This document shows positions 26,100-33,986 of a stretch of DNA of 64,000 bases, piece after piece. Each line of letters opens with the position of its first letter. Within the stretch, counting starts at the first letter, position 1. The notes under the pieces are model-generated. The model was not told where the DNA came from. It saw nothing but the letters and a program-made list of their open reading frames with translations, and ran no database searches. Source of the DNA: JAQGMV01 sp035626595 (GTDB lineage Bacteria > Pseudomonadota > Gammaproteobacteria > Burkholderiales > SG8-41); contig DASPNJ010000062.1 of NCBI GenBank assembly GCA_035626595.1, positions 6,152 through 70,151 of the forward strand, written 5' to 3'. The position numbers and the translations under genes were made by a program.

Positions 26100-27425
26100 A
26101 TGATTCCTATCGTCGTCATCGTCGGGCGGCCCAACGTCGGCAAGTCGACGCTATTTAATCGACTCACGCGCAGCCGCGACGCGATCGTCGCGGACGCGCC
26201 GGGCATCACGCGCGACCGGCACTACGGCCAGGGCAGGCTCGGCGGCAGGTCCTACCTCGTCGTCGATACCGGAGGGTTCGAGCCGGTTACGACCTCGGGC
26301 ATTTATCACGAGATGGCGCGGCAGACGCGCCAGGCGGTCGATGAAGCCGACGTCGTGCTGTTCACCGTCGATGCGCGCGCCGGACTCACCGCGCAGGACC
26401 GCGTCATCGCCGGGGAACTGCGCAAGAGCGGCCGGCGGGTGTGGCTCGTCGTCAACAAGGCGGAAGGCATGCGGCCGGAAGACGCCGCGGCGGAGTTCCA
26501 CGAGCTCGGGCTGGGCGATCCGTTGCCGGTATCGGCGGCGCACGGCGAGAACGTGAGCGAGGTCGTCGAGATCGCGCTGGCCGATTTTCCCGCGGCCGCA
26601 CCGCGGGAGGAGGAGGAGAGCGATCGCGCGCGCATCGCGATCGTGGGACGTCCCAACGTCGGGAAGTCGACGCTGGTCAACGCGCTGCTCGGAGAGGAGC
26701 GGGTCATCGTATTCGATCAGCCGGGCACCACGCGCGATTCGATCTACATCGATTTCGAGCACGCGGCCCGCCCTTACACGCTGATCGATACCGCCGGGGT
26801 GCGCCGCCGCGGCCGGATTGCCGATGCCGCCGAGAAATTTTCGGTCGTAAAAACGATGCAGGCGATCGCCGATGCGAATGTCGCCGTGCTCGTGCTCGAC
26901 GCGCAGGAGGAGATCTCGGAACAGGACGCGCACATCGCCGGGTTCATACTGGAGGCGGGGCGCGCGCTGGTGGTGGCGGTCAATAAATGGGAGGCGATCG
27001 ACGAGGGTGGGCGCGAGCGGGTCAAACGCACGCTTTCGCGCAAGCTGAATTTCCTGTCGTTCGCGCGGCTGCACTTCATCTCCGCGCTGGAAGGGCATGG
27101 CGTCGGGCCTCTGATGCGCTCGGTCGACGCGGCCTATGCGGCCGCGATGGCGAAGCTGCCGACGCCGAAGTTGACCCGCGCCCTGCAGGCCGCGGTGTCA
27201 CAGCAGCAACCCCCGCGCGCAGGGTACAGCCGTCCTAAGCTACGCTATGCGCACCAGGGCGGCTCGAATCCGCCGCGCATCATCGTGCACGGCACGGCGC
27301 TCGAGCACGTGCCGGCGAGCTACCGGCGTTACCTCGAGCGTTTTTTCAGGGAAGCTTTCGATCTGCAGGGCACGCCGCTCAAGGTGGAACTCAGGAGCGG
27401 GCGCAATCCATACGTCCGGGCATGA
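26100..27425 (+). CDS. der: Ribosome-assembly GTPase Der (EngA)
   Basis: A 441-residue protein with two GTPase domains in tandem. Each has a GRPNVGKST P-loop (near residues 8 and 183) and an NK(A/W)E-type G4 (NKAEG, NKWEA), followed by a KH-like C-terminal domain ending KVELRSGRNPYV. Needed for 50S subunit maturation. It closes the bamB side of the run; hfq follows after a 122-base gap. Confidence 0.97.
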   Translation: MIPIVVIVGRPNVGKSTLFNRLTRSRDAIVADAPGITRDRHYGQGRLGGRSYLVVDTGGFEPVTTSGIYHEMARQTRQAVDEADVVLFTVDARAGLTAQDRVIAGELRKSGRRVWLVVNKAEGMRPEDAAAEFHELGLGDPLPVSAAHGENVSEVVEIALADFPAAAPREEEESDRARIAIVGRPNVGKSTLVNALLGEERVIVFDQPGTTRDSIYIDFEHAARPYTLIDTAGVRRRGRIADAAEKFSVVKTMQAIADANVAVLVLDAQEEISEQDAHIAGFILEAGRALVVAVNKWEAIDEGGRERVKRTLSRKLNFLSFARLHFISALEGHGVGPLMRSVDAAYAAAMAKLPTPKLTRALQAAVSQQQPPRAGYSRPKLRYAHQGGSNPPRIIVHGTALEHVPASYRRYLERFFREAFDLQGTPLKVELRSGRNPYVRA

Positions 27426-27547
27426 GGCTCGCAGACAACCGCTTCCGGCAAGGTGTCGTGCGTGCCCGAAAACGCGCGTAACCCAATGGCGTACCGAGAC
27501 AAAATCGGATAGAGTGACCGTCCGATAACGATAACGGCGAGGGTATC

Positions 27548-27787
27548 ATGAGCAACAAAGGGCAGTTACTACAAGACCCGTTTCTGAACACGTTGCGCAA
27601 AGAACACATCCCGGTGTCGATCTATCTGGTGAACGGCATCAAGCTGCAGGGGCAGATCGATTCGTTCGACCAGTACGTCGTGCTGCTCAAGAACACCGTC
27701 ACGCAGATGGTGTACAAGCACGCGATCTCGACCGTCGTACCCGCGCGTCCCGTCAACTTCCAGTCAGACCAGGGCCAGGACGGCTGA
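27548..27787 (+). CDS. hfq: RNA chaperone Hfq
   Basis: A 79-residue protein. Sm1 is in QLLQDPFLNTLRKEHIPVSIYLVNGIKLQG and Sm2 in the YKHAISTVVP box. It pairs small RNAs with mRNAs as a hexamer. GCGAGGG precedes the ATG. The 122 bases upstream may hold its promoter; I see no clear -35/-10 there. hflX follows 41 bases later, the usual hfq-hflX-hflK-hflC order. Confidence 0.98.
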   Translation: MSNKGQLLQDPFLNTLRKEHIPVSIYLVNGIKLQGQIDSFDQYVVLLKNTVTQMVYKHAISTVVPARPVNFQSDQGQDG

Positions 27788-27828
27788 TCGTTTCCAGCGC
27801 AGTTGATCTCGCTCCATTCGACCGTTTG

Positions 27829-28956
27829 ATGCCGGAGCGTCGGGGAAGGGCTTCCGGCGCGGTTCTGGTCGGTCTCGATTTCGGCGAGCCCGATTACGCG
27901 GACAGCCTCGCCGAAGCGCGTGAGCTCGCTGCCAGCGCAGGCGTGGGTGCTCTCACGATCGTCAAGGGCCGGCGTGCACGGCCCGATCCCGCCCTCTTCG
28001 CGGGCAAAGGCAAAGTAGAGGAAATCGCGCAAGCCGTTGCGGCGACGCGATCGCAGCTCGCGATCTTCAACCATGAGCTTTCCCCGGTGCAGGAGCGCAA
28101 CCTCGAGGAGCGGCTCGCCTGTCGCGTGATCGACCGCACGAGCCTCATCCTGGACATCTTCGCGCAGCGGGCGCGCAGCCACGAAGGCAAGGTGCAGGTC
28201 GAGCTCGCGCAGCTCGAGCATCTGGCCACGCGCCTCGTGCGTGGATGGACTCACCTCGAGCGGCAGAAAGGCGGTATCGGCCTGCGTGGCCCGGGCGAGA
28301 CACAGCTCGAAACCGACCGGCGGCTGTTGGGCAAGCGGGTGAAGCTGCTGAAGGAGAAGCTTGCGCGCATGCAGGCGCAGCGCGCGGTGCAGCGGCGCGC
28401 GCGGCGCCGCGCCAACGTGTACTCGGTGTCGCTGGTGGGCTATACGAACGCCGGCAAGTCGACTCTGTTTAACCGTCTCACGGACGCAGGCGTGCACGCG
28501 GCGGACCAGCTATTCGCGACGCTCGATACCACGACGCGGCGCGTCCAGACGGGCGTGCACGCGCCGATCGTGCTCTCCGACACCGTCGGGTTCATTCGCC
28601 ACCTGCCTCACACGCTGGTGGCCGCGTTTCGCGCGACGCTGGAAGAGACGGTGCATGCGGATCTGCTGCTGCACGTCGTCGATGCGAGCAGTTCCGACCG
28701 CGACGGCCAGATCCACGCAGTGAACGACGTTCTCGCGGAGATCGGCGCCGATGCGATATCGCAAGTGCTCGTCATGAACAAGATCGATCTGACCGCGCTC
28801 AAACCCCGTGTCGAGCGAGACGAGTATGGTAAGATCGCGCGCCTCTGGCTGAGCGCGAGGACCGGTGCGGGTCTCGACTCGGCGCGCGGCGCGCTCGAGG
28901 AATACGCATCCGGCACGCAACACCCGGCACGCGAGCGGCGCTCCGCGGCGGCATAA
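27829..28956 (+). CDS. hflX: Ribosome-splitting GTPase HflX
   Basis: About 375 residues. The N-terminal HflX domain includes GKGKVEEIA and the GPGETQLETDRR signature; the GTPase domain has P-loop GYTNAGKST, DTVGFI and NKID. HflX dissociates stalled or heat-damaged ribosomes. A TTG at 27826 immediately precedes the ATG chosen. Normal length for the shorter betaproteobacterial form. Confidence 0.96.
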   Translation: MPERRGRASGAVLVGLDFGEPDYADSLAEARELAASAGVGALTIVKGRRARPDPALFAGKGKVEEIAQAVAATRSQLAIFNHELSPVQERNLEERLACRVIDRTSLILDIFAQRARSHEGKVQVELAQLEHLATRLVRGWTHLERQKGGIGLRGPGETQLETDRRLLGKRVKLLKEKLARMQAQRAVQRRARRRANVYSVSLVGYTNAGKSTLFNRLTDAGVHAADQLFATLDTTTRRVQTGVHAPIVLSDTVGFIRHLPHTLVAAFRATLEETVHADLLLHVVDASSSDRDGQIHAVNDVLAEIGADAISQVLVMNKIDLTALKPRVERDEYGKIARLWLSARTGAGLDSARGALEEYASGTQHPARERRSAAA

Positions 28957-29029
28957 CCGTTATCACTCCATGTTTGCGACCGCCCGCAGCTATCTCAGAA
29001 CACGCGCGCTGAAAATCCTCGGCGCGCTG

Positions 29030-30193
29030 ATGTCGCTCAACGATCCGCAGTGGGGACGGCGGCCCGGCGGCAATCAGGGACCTCCGGATCTCGAAGAGCT
29101 CTGGCGTAATTTCAACCGGCGGCTGGAAAGCCTCTTTGGCCGACGCGGCGGCGGAGACGCGCCCACCGGAGGCGGTCCGGCACGCAGTCTCGGCGGGCTC
29201 GGGCTGCTCGCGGTGCTGGTGCTCGTCGTGTGGCTCGCAAGCGGTTTCTATATCGTGCCGGAAGGTCAGCGCGGCGTCGTGTTGCGCTTCGGCAAGTTCA
29301 TCGAGACTACGATGCCAGGCCCGCGCTGGCATCTGCCGTATCCCATAGAATCCGCCGAAGTGGTCAATCTCGCGGGCGTGCGCACCGTCGAGATCGGCTA
29401 TCGCAACAACGTGAAAAGCAAAGTGCTGAAGGAATCGCTCATGCTGACCGACGATGAGAACATCGTCGACGTGCAGTTCGCGGTCCAGTACATCCTGAAG
29501 AGCCCCAACGATTATCTTTTCAACAGCCGCGAGCCCGACGAGGCCGTGCTGCAGGCGGCCGAGACCGCGATCCGTGAGGTGGTGGGCAAGAGCAGCATGG
29601 ATCACGTGCTGTACGAAGGCCGCGCCGACGTCGCGGCCCGCGCCCACACGCTCATGCAGGAAATCCTCGATCGGTACGGAACCGGCATCAACGTGAGCAA
29701 GGTGACGATGCAGAACGCGCAGCCGCCGGAGCAGGTGCAGGCGGCGTTCGACGACGCGGTGCGCGCCGGCCAGGACCGCGAGCGGCAGAAAAACGAGGGG
29801 CAGGCGTACGCGAACGACGTGATTCCGAAAGCCCGCGGCGCGGCCGCACGCCTCAACGAGGAGGCCGAAGGCTACCGGTCGCGTGTGGTGGAGCAGGCCG
29901 AAGGTGACGCGGCGCGCTTCCGCCAGATCGTCGCCGAGTACAGCAAGGCGCCGGCGGTCACGCGCGATCGGATGTACATCGAAGCGATGCAGCAGATCCT
30001 CACGAATACGAGCAAGGTGCTCGTGGACCAGAAGGGCGGCAACAATCTCCTGTACCTGCCACTCGACAAGCTGATGCAGATGACGGGTAGCCCCACGGCC
30101 GAAGCGCCCAAGCCGCCGGAGCCGCCGGCGGCGCAGGAATCGACGGCGCGCAGCCGTGAGGCATTCCGCAGCAGAGAGAGAGAGTCGCGCTGA
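29030..30193 (+). CDS. hflK: FtsH protease modulator HflK
   Basis: About 387 residues. ATG 29030 is chosen because MSLNDPQWGRR matches the usual N-terminus in the class; ATG 28970 is possible. A Gly-rich start is followed by one membrane span (LGLLAVLVLVVWLASGFYIV) and a periplasmic SPFH domain (GQRGVVLRFGKF), then a long Ala/Glu helix. HflK and HflC form the cage around FtsH. The last codons lie in a 15-base sequence repeated before hflC. Confidence 0.94.
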   Translation: MSLNDPQWGRRPGGNQGPPDLEELWRNFNRRLESLFGRRGGGDAPTGGGPARSLGGLGLLAVLVLVVWLASGFYIVPEGQRGVVLRFGKFIETTMPGPRWHLPYPIESAEVVNLAGVRTVEIGYRNNVKSKVLKESLMLTDDENIVDVQFAVQYILKSPNDYLFNSREPDEAVLQAAETAIREVVGKSSMDHVLYEGRADVAARAHTLMQEILDRYGTGINVSKVTMQNAQPPEQVQAAFDDAVRAGQDRERQKNEGQAYANDVIPKARGAAARLNEEAEGYRSRVVEQAEGDAARFRQIVAEYSKAPAVTRDRMYIEAMQQILTNTSKVLVDQKGGNNLLYLPLDKLMQMTGSPTAEAPKPPEPPAAQESTARSREAFRSRERESR

Positions 30194-30231
30194 TGAACCG
30201 TTCGCGCCAAAAGCAGGAGTCGCGCTGATGA
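30182..30231 (+). repeat. 15-base direct repeat at the hflK/hflC junction
   Basis: GAGTCGCGCTGATGA occurs at 30182-30196, over the hflK stop, and again at 30217-30231, over the hflC start, a 35-base period. Each copy carries TGATGA. The first copy's ATG (30193-30195) is in another frame and leads nowhere, so it is likely a relic of a small tandem duplication at the gene junction. Confidence 0.6.
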
Positions 30232-31109
30232 GGCGCAACCTCGGCGCGATCCTCGCCGTCGTCATCGCCGCGATCGTCATCGCGTCGATGTCGCTCTTCG
30301 TCGTCGACCAGCGCCAGAACGCGATCGTGTTCCGTCTAGGCGAGGTGGTGCGTGTGGTGACCGAGCCGGGTCTCTACGCCAAGATCCCGCTGCTCGACAA
30401 CACGCGCTTCTTCGATACGCGCATTCTCACGATCGACTCGGCGGAGCCGGAACGGTTCCTCACCTCCGAGAAAAAGAACGTGCTCGTCGATCTGTTCGTG
30501 AAATGGCGCATCACCGATGTGCGCGCCTATTACGTGAGCGTGGGCGGTGACGAGGCGCGCGCGAGGACGCGGCTCCTGCAGACGATCAACGGGAGCCTGC
30601 GCGCAGAATTCGGCAATCGCACCGTACACGAAGTGGTATCGGGCGAGCGTGACAAGATCATGGAGCTCATGCGCGAGATCGCGAACGAAGATGCGGTGAA
30701 GATCGGCGTGCGTGTGCTGGACGTCCGGATGAAGCGCGTCGACCTGCCACAGGAAGTGAGCGAGTCGGTCTACCGGCGCATGGAAGCCGAAAGGAAGCGC
30801 GTGGCGAACGAGCTGCGTTCCACCGGCTCGGCCGAATCGGAAAAAATCCGCGCCGATGCCGACCGCCAGCGCGAGGTCATACTGGCCCAGGCCTACCGCG
30901 ACGCGCAGCGCATCAAGGGCGAAGGCGACGCCAAGGCAACCGCCATATACGCCCGAGCGTACGAGGCGAATCCCGAGTTCTACGCGTTCTACCGCAGCAT
31001 CGAAGCCTACAAACAGAGCTTCAAGGGCAAGAACGACGTGCTCGTCCTCGAGCCCAACTCAGAGTTCTTCAAGTACCTCCGCTCCGGCGGCAAAGCGGCG
31101 GTCAAGTAG
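30228..31109 (+). CDS. hflC: FtsH protease modulator HflC
   Basis: A 293-residue protein. ATG 30228 follows AGGAG at 30215-30219. There is one N-terminal membrane span (LGAILAVVIAAIVIASMSLFVV) and an SPFH domain (DQRQNAIVFRLGEV, continuing to EKKNVLVDLFVKWRITD). The second half is a helical AEASAR-type region. It partners HflK in regulating FtsH. DUF2065 and hisZ follow as usual. Confidence 0.95.
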   Translation: MRRNLGAILAVVIAAIVIASMSLFVVDQRQNAIVFRLGEVVRVVTEPGLYAKIPLLDNTRFFDTRILTIDSAEPERFLTSEKKNVLVDLFVKWRITDVRAYYVSVGGDEARARTRLLQTINGSLRAEFGNRTVHEVVSGERDKIMELMREIANEDAVKIGVRVLDVRMKRVDLPQEVSESVYRRMEAERKRVANELRSTGSAESEKIRADADRQREVILAQAYRDAQRIKGEGDAKATAIYARAYEANPEFYAFYRSIEAYKQSFKGKNDVLVLEPNSEFFKYLRSGGKAAVK

Positions 31110-31150
31110 CGCGCACCGAGCACCTCGCGGCAAGCCGACGACCTCTCGCC

Positions 31151-31339
31151 ATGGGCAAGCTCCTGCTCACCGCGTTCGCGCTGATGCTGGTGATCGAAGG
31201 CGTGTTGCCGTTTCTCGTGCCGAGCCTGTGGCGCGAGACGTTTCGGCGGCTCACCGAAATGAGCGACGGGCAGATCCGGTTCATCGGCCTCACCTCGATG
31301 CTGACAGGACTGTTGCTGCTCTACATCGTACGGCCCTGA
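31151..31339 (+). CDS. DUF2065 (YjeT-like) small membrane protein
   Basis: A 62-residue protein with two hydrophobic helices (LLLTAFALMLVIEGVLPFLVP and FIGLTSMLTGLLLLYIV) joined by a WRETFRRLTEMSDGQIR loop. This is the DUF2065/YjeT pattern, and its position between hflC and hisZ/purA is conserved in proteobacteria. Function unknown, inner membrane. Confidence 0.88.
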   Translation: MGKLLLTAFALMLVIEGVLPFLVPSLWRETFRRLTEMSDGQIRFIGLTSMLTGLLLLYIVRP

Positions 31340-31397
31340 TCCGGGTTGGCCCCCGGCCTATAATTCACTGTTTGTGCTGCGATTCGCTACGCTTTAG

Positions 31398-32555
31398 ATG
31401 CGCGCCTGGCTCCTGCCCGAATACATCGAAGACATCCTGCCCGCCGAGGCGGCCAGGATCGAGCGCCTGCGCCGCGCGATCCTCGATCTTTTCGAGCTGC
31501 ACGGTTACGAGCTCGTCATGCCGCCGCTGCTCGAGTACCTCGATTCGCTGCTGACCGGCACCGGCCACGACCTCGATCTGCAAACCTTCAAGCTGGTCGA
31601 TCAGCTTTCGGGCCGCACGCTGGGATTGCGTGCCGACATCACGCCGCAGGTCGCACGCATCGACGCGCATCTGCTCAACCGCAGCGGAGTCACGCGCCTG
31701 TGCTACGCCGGCAGCGTGCTCCATACGCTGCCCAATGGCGTGAACCGCACGCGTGAGCCGCTTCAGATCGGCGCCGAGCTCTACGGCCATGCCGGGATCG
31801 AAAGCGACGTGGAAATTCAGCGCCTCATGATGCGCGCGCTCGAGCTCGGCGGTCTCAACTCCGCTTACCTCGATATCGGCCACGTGGCGGTGTTCAGGAG
31901 TCTCGTTTCACGCGCGCGCGTCGAGTGCGAGCACGAGGCGGATCTGTTCAGGGCGATGCAGGCGAAGGACCTGCCGGCATTGCGCGAGCTCACCAAGGGA
32001 CTGGCGCGCGCGACGCGCGAGGCCCTCACCGCGTTGCCGGAGCTCTACGGCGGCGCGGAGGTGCTTGCGCAAGCGCGGAGGAGGCTCCCTGCGCACGACG
32101 AAATCCGGCGCGCGCTCGCCGAGCTGCAGGCGCTGTCCGAAGCGCTCGCCGATGTCGCGCGCATCCGCTGTTTCGATCTCGCGGAGCTGCGCGGCTATCA
32201 CTACCACAGCGGTGTCGTCTTCGCGGCGTACGCAGAAGGACAACCGTACGCCATCGGGCGCGGCGGACGCTACGACGAAGTCGGCAGGGCGTTCGGGCGC
32301 GCGCGTCCCGCGACCGGCTTCAGCATCGATCTGCGTGAGCTTGCCGCGTCGAGCGGCGAGATGCCGGCGAGCGACTGCGTGAGCGCCCCGTACGCGCCGC
32401 AGGACGCGCAGCTTCAGCGGCGTATCGCGGCGTTGCGCGCGCGCGGCACGGCGGTCGTGGTCGAGCTGCCACGCGCCCAAGATGCGCGCAGCGAGCGTGG
32501 GTGCGGGCGCCGGCTCGTGCGTCGTGCCGGTAAATGGCTCATCGAGAAGGTCTGA
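31398..32555 (+). CDS. hisZ: ATP phosphoribosyltransferase regulatory subunit
   Basis: A 385-residue paralogue of class II histidyl-tRNA synthetase without an anticodon domain. LPEYIEDILPAEAARIE opens the protein and GRGGRYDEVGRAFGRARPATGFSIDL occupies the motif-3 region. HisZ joins short-form HisG to make the first histidine-biosynthesis enzyme, so this genome should encode a short HisG elsewhere. Its place before purA is typical of Betaproteobacteria. Confidence 0.94.
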   Translation: MRAWLLPEYIEDILPAEAARIERLRRAILDLFELHGYELVMPPLLEYLDSLLTGTGHDLDLQTFKLVDQLSGRTLGLRADITPQVARIDAHLLNRSGVTRLCYAGSVLHTLPNGVNRTREPLQIGAELYGHAGIESDVEIQRLMMRALELGGLNSAYLDIGHVAVFRSLVSRARVECEHEADLFRAMQAKDLPALRELTKGLARATREALTALPELYGGAEVLAQARRRLPAHDEIRRALAELQALSEALADVARIRCFDLAELRGYHYHSGVVFAAYAEGQPYAIGRGGRYDEVGRAFGRARPATGFSIDLRELAASSGEMPASDCVSAPYAPQDAQLQRRIAALRARGTAVVVELPRAQDARSERGCGRRLVRRAGKWLIEKV

Positions 32556-32562
32556 AAATCCT

Positions 32563-33855
32563 ATGTCAAAAAACGTAGTCGTCATCGGCGCCCAGTGGGG
32601 TGACGAGGGCAAGGGCAAGATCGTCGACTGGCTCACCGACCGTGCGCAGGGGGTGGTGCGGTTCCAGGGCGGACACAATGCCGGACACACGCTGGTGATC
32701 GGCGGCCGCAAGACGGTGCTGCACCTGATTCCGTCCGGGATGCTGCGCGAGAAAGTGGCGTGTTACATCGGTAACGGCGTGGTGCTCTCGCCGCACGCGC
32801 TGCTGGAGGAAGTGGATACGCTCGAAGGCGCGGGAATCGAGGTATCTTCGCGGCTGCGCATCAGCGAAGCGTGCCCCCTCATCCTGCCGCACCACGTCGC
32901 CGTCGACCGCGCACGCGAAGCCGCCAAGGGCGAAGCGAAGATCGGGACCACCGGCCGCGGCATCGGTCCGGCGTACGAGGACAAGGTCGCGCGCCGCGCG
33001 ATCCGCCTGCAGGATCTGTTTCACCGCAAGCGCTTCGCATCGAAGCTCGGCGAAGTCCTCGATTATCACAATTTCATGCTGAAGCATTACTACAAGGCCG
33101 CGACGATCGACTTCCACGAAACGCTCGACGAAGCGCTCGCGCTCGCCGACCGTATCAAGCCGATGGTCGCAGACGTGCCGCGGCTCCTGTACGAGGCGCA
33201 GCAGGCTGGCGACAATCTGCTGTTCGAGGGGGCGCAGGGCACCCTGCTCGACGTCGATCACGGCACCTACCCGTTCGTCACTTCCAGCAATTGCGTGGCG
33301 GGCGCGGCAGCGGCGGGCGCGGGCATCGGCCCCGGGGGCCTCCATTACGTGCTCGGTATCACGAAGGCCTACACGACGCGCGTAGGATCCGGGCCGTTTC
33401 CGACGGAGCTCGAAGACGAAGTGGGCAAGCATCTTGCGAGCCGTGGCAACGAGTTCGGCGCCACGACCGGACGCCAACGGCGCTGCGGCTGGTTCGATGC
33501 GGCGGCGCTGCGACGCTCGATTCAGATCAACGGGATATCGGGGTTGTGCGTGACCAAACTCGACGTGCTGGACGGCATGGAAGAGGTACGGCTCGGCGTC
33601 GGCTACCGCTGTCAAGGAACGCAGAGCGATATTCTGCCGTTCGGCGCCGAGATGCTGGCCGAATGCGAGCCGGTGTACGAATCGCAGCCGGGATGGAGCG
33701 AAAGCACCGTCGGAATCACCCGGTTCGACGAGCTGCCCCGGGCTGCGCAGGATTACCTCAGGCGCATCGAGGCGATCTGCGGCGTTTCGCTGGACTTGAT
33801 CTCGACGGGTCCGGACCGCGATCAGACGATCGTGCGGCGACACCCGTTCGAGTAG
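32563..33855 (+). CDS. purA: Adenylosuccinate synthetase
   Basis: A 430-residue enzyme. GAQWGDEGKGK (residues 9-19) is the GTP/IMP P-loop, with NAGHT, GTTGRGIGPAYEDK and GATTGRQRRCGWFD further on. It makes adenylosuccinate from IMP and aspartate in AMP synthesis. ATG 32563 is eight bases after hisZ. It ends six bases before the 3' end of the convergent tRNA-Leu gene. Confidence 0.97.
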   Translation: MSKNVVVIGAQWGDEGKGKIVDWLTDRAQGVVRFQGGHNAGHTLVIGGRKTVLHLIPSGMLREKVACYIGNGVVLSPHALLEEVDTLEGAGIEVSSRLRISEACPLILPHHVAVDRAREAAKGEAKIGTTGRGIGPAYEDKVARRAIRLQDLFHRKRFASKLGEVLDYHNFMLKHYYKAATIDFHETLDEALALADRIKPMVADVPRLLYEAQQAGDNLLFEGAQGTLLDVDHGTYPFVTSSNCVAGAAAAGAGIGPGGLHYVLGITKAYTTRVGSGPFPTELEDEVGKHLASRGNEFGATTGRQRRCGWFDAAALRRSIQINGISGLCVTKLDVLDGMEEVRLGVGYRCQGTQSDILPFGAEMLAECEPVYESQPGWSESTVGITRFDELPRAAQDYLRRIEAICGVSLDLISTGPDRDQTIVRRHPFE

Positions 33856-33860
33856 ATGTC

Positions 33861-33947
<87 letters not shown>

Positions 33948-33957
33948 GCGGCCCACG

Positions 33958-33986
33958 ATTTTAGCCGAAGGACACGAGGCAGACAA
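33958..33986 (-). promoter_or_regulatory. Sigma-70 promoter of tRNA-Leu
   Basis: On the minus strand TTGTCT (33986-33981) and TAAAAT (33963-33958) are separated by exactly 17 bases. Initiation is expected a few bases before the tRNA 5' end. The -35 element directly abuts the rnr ATG at 33987, so the rnr ribosome site overlaps this promoter. Confidence 0.75.

Noticed and set aside
31398..32555. Second histidyl-tRNA synthetase
   Set aside because: It lacks the anticodon-binding domain and lies before purA, so it is hisZ; hisS is at 23009.
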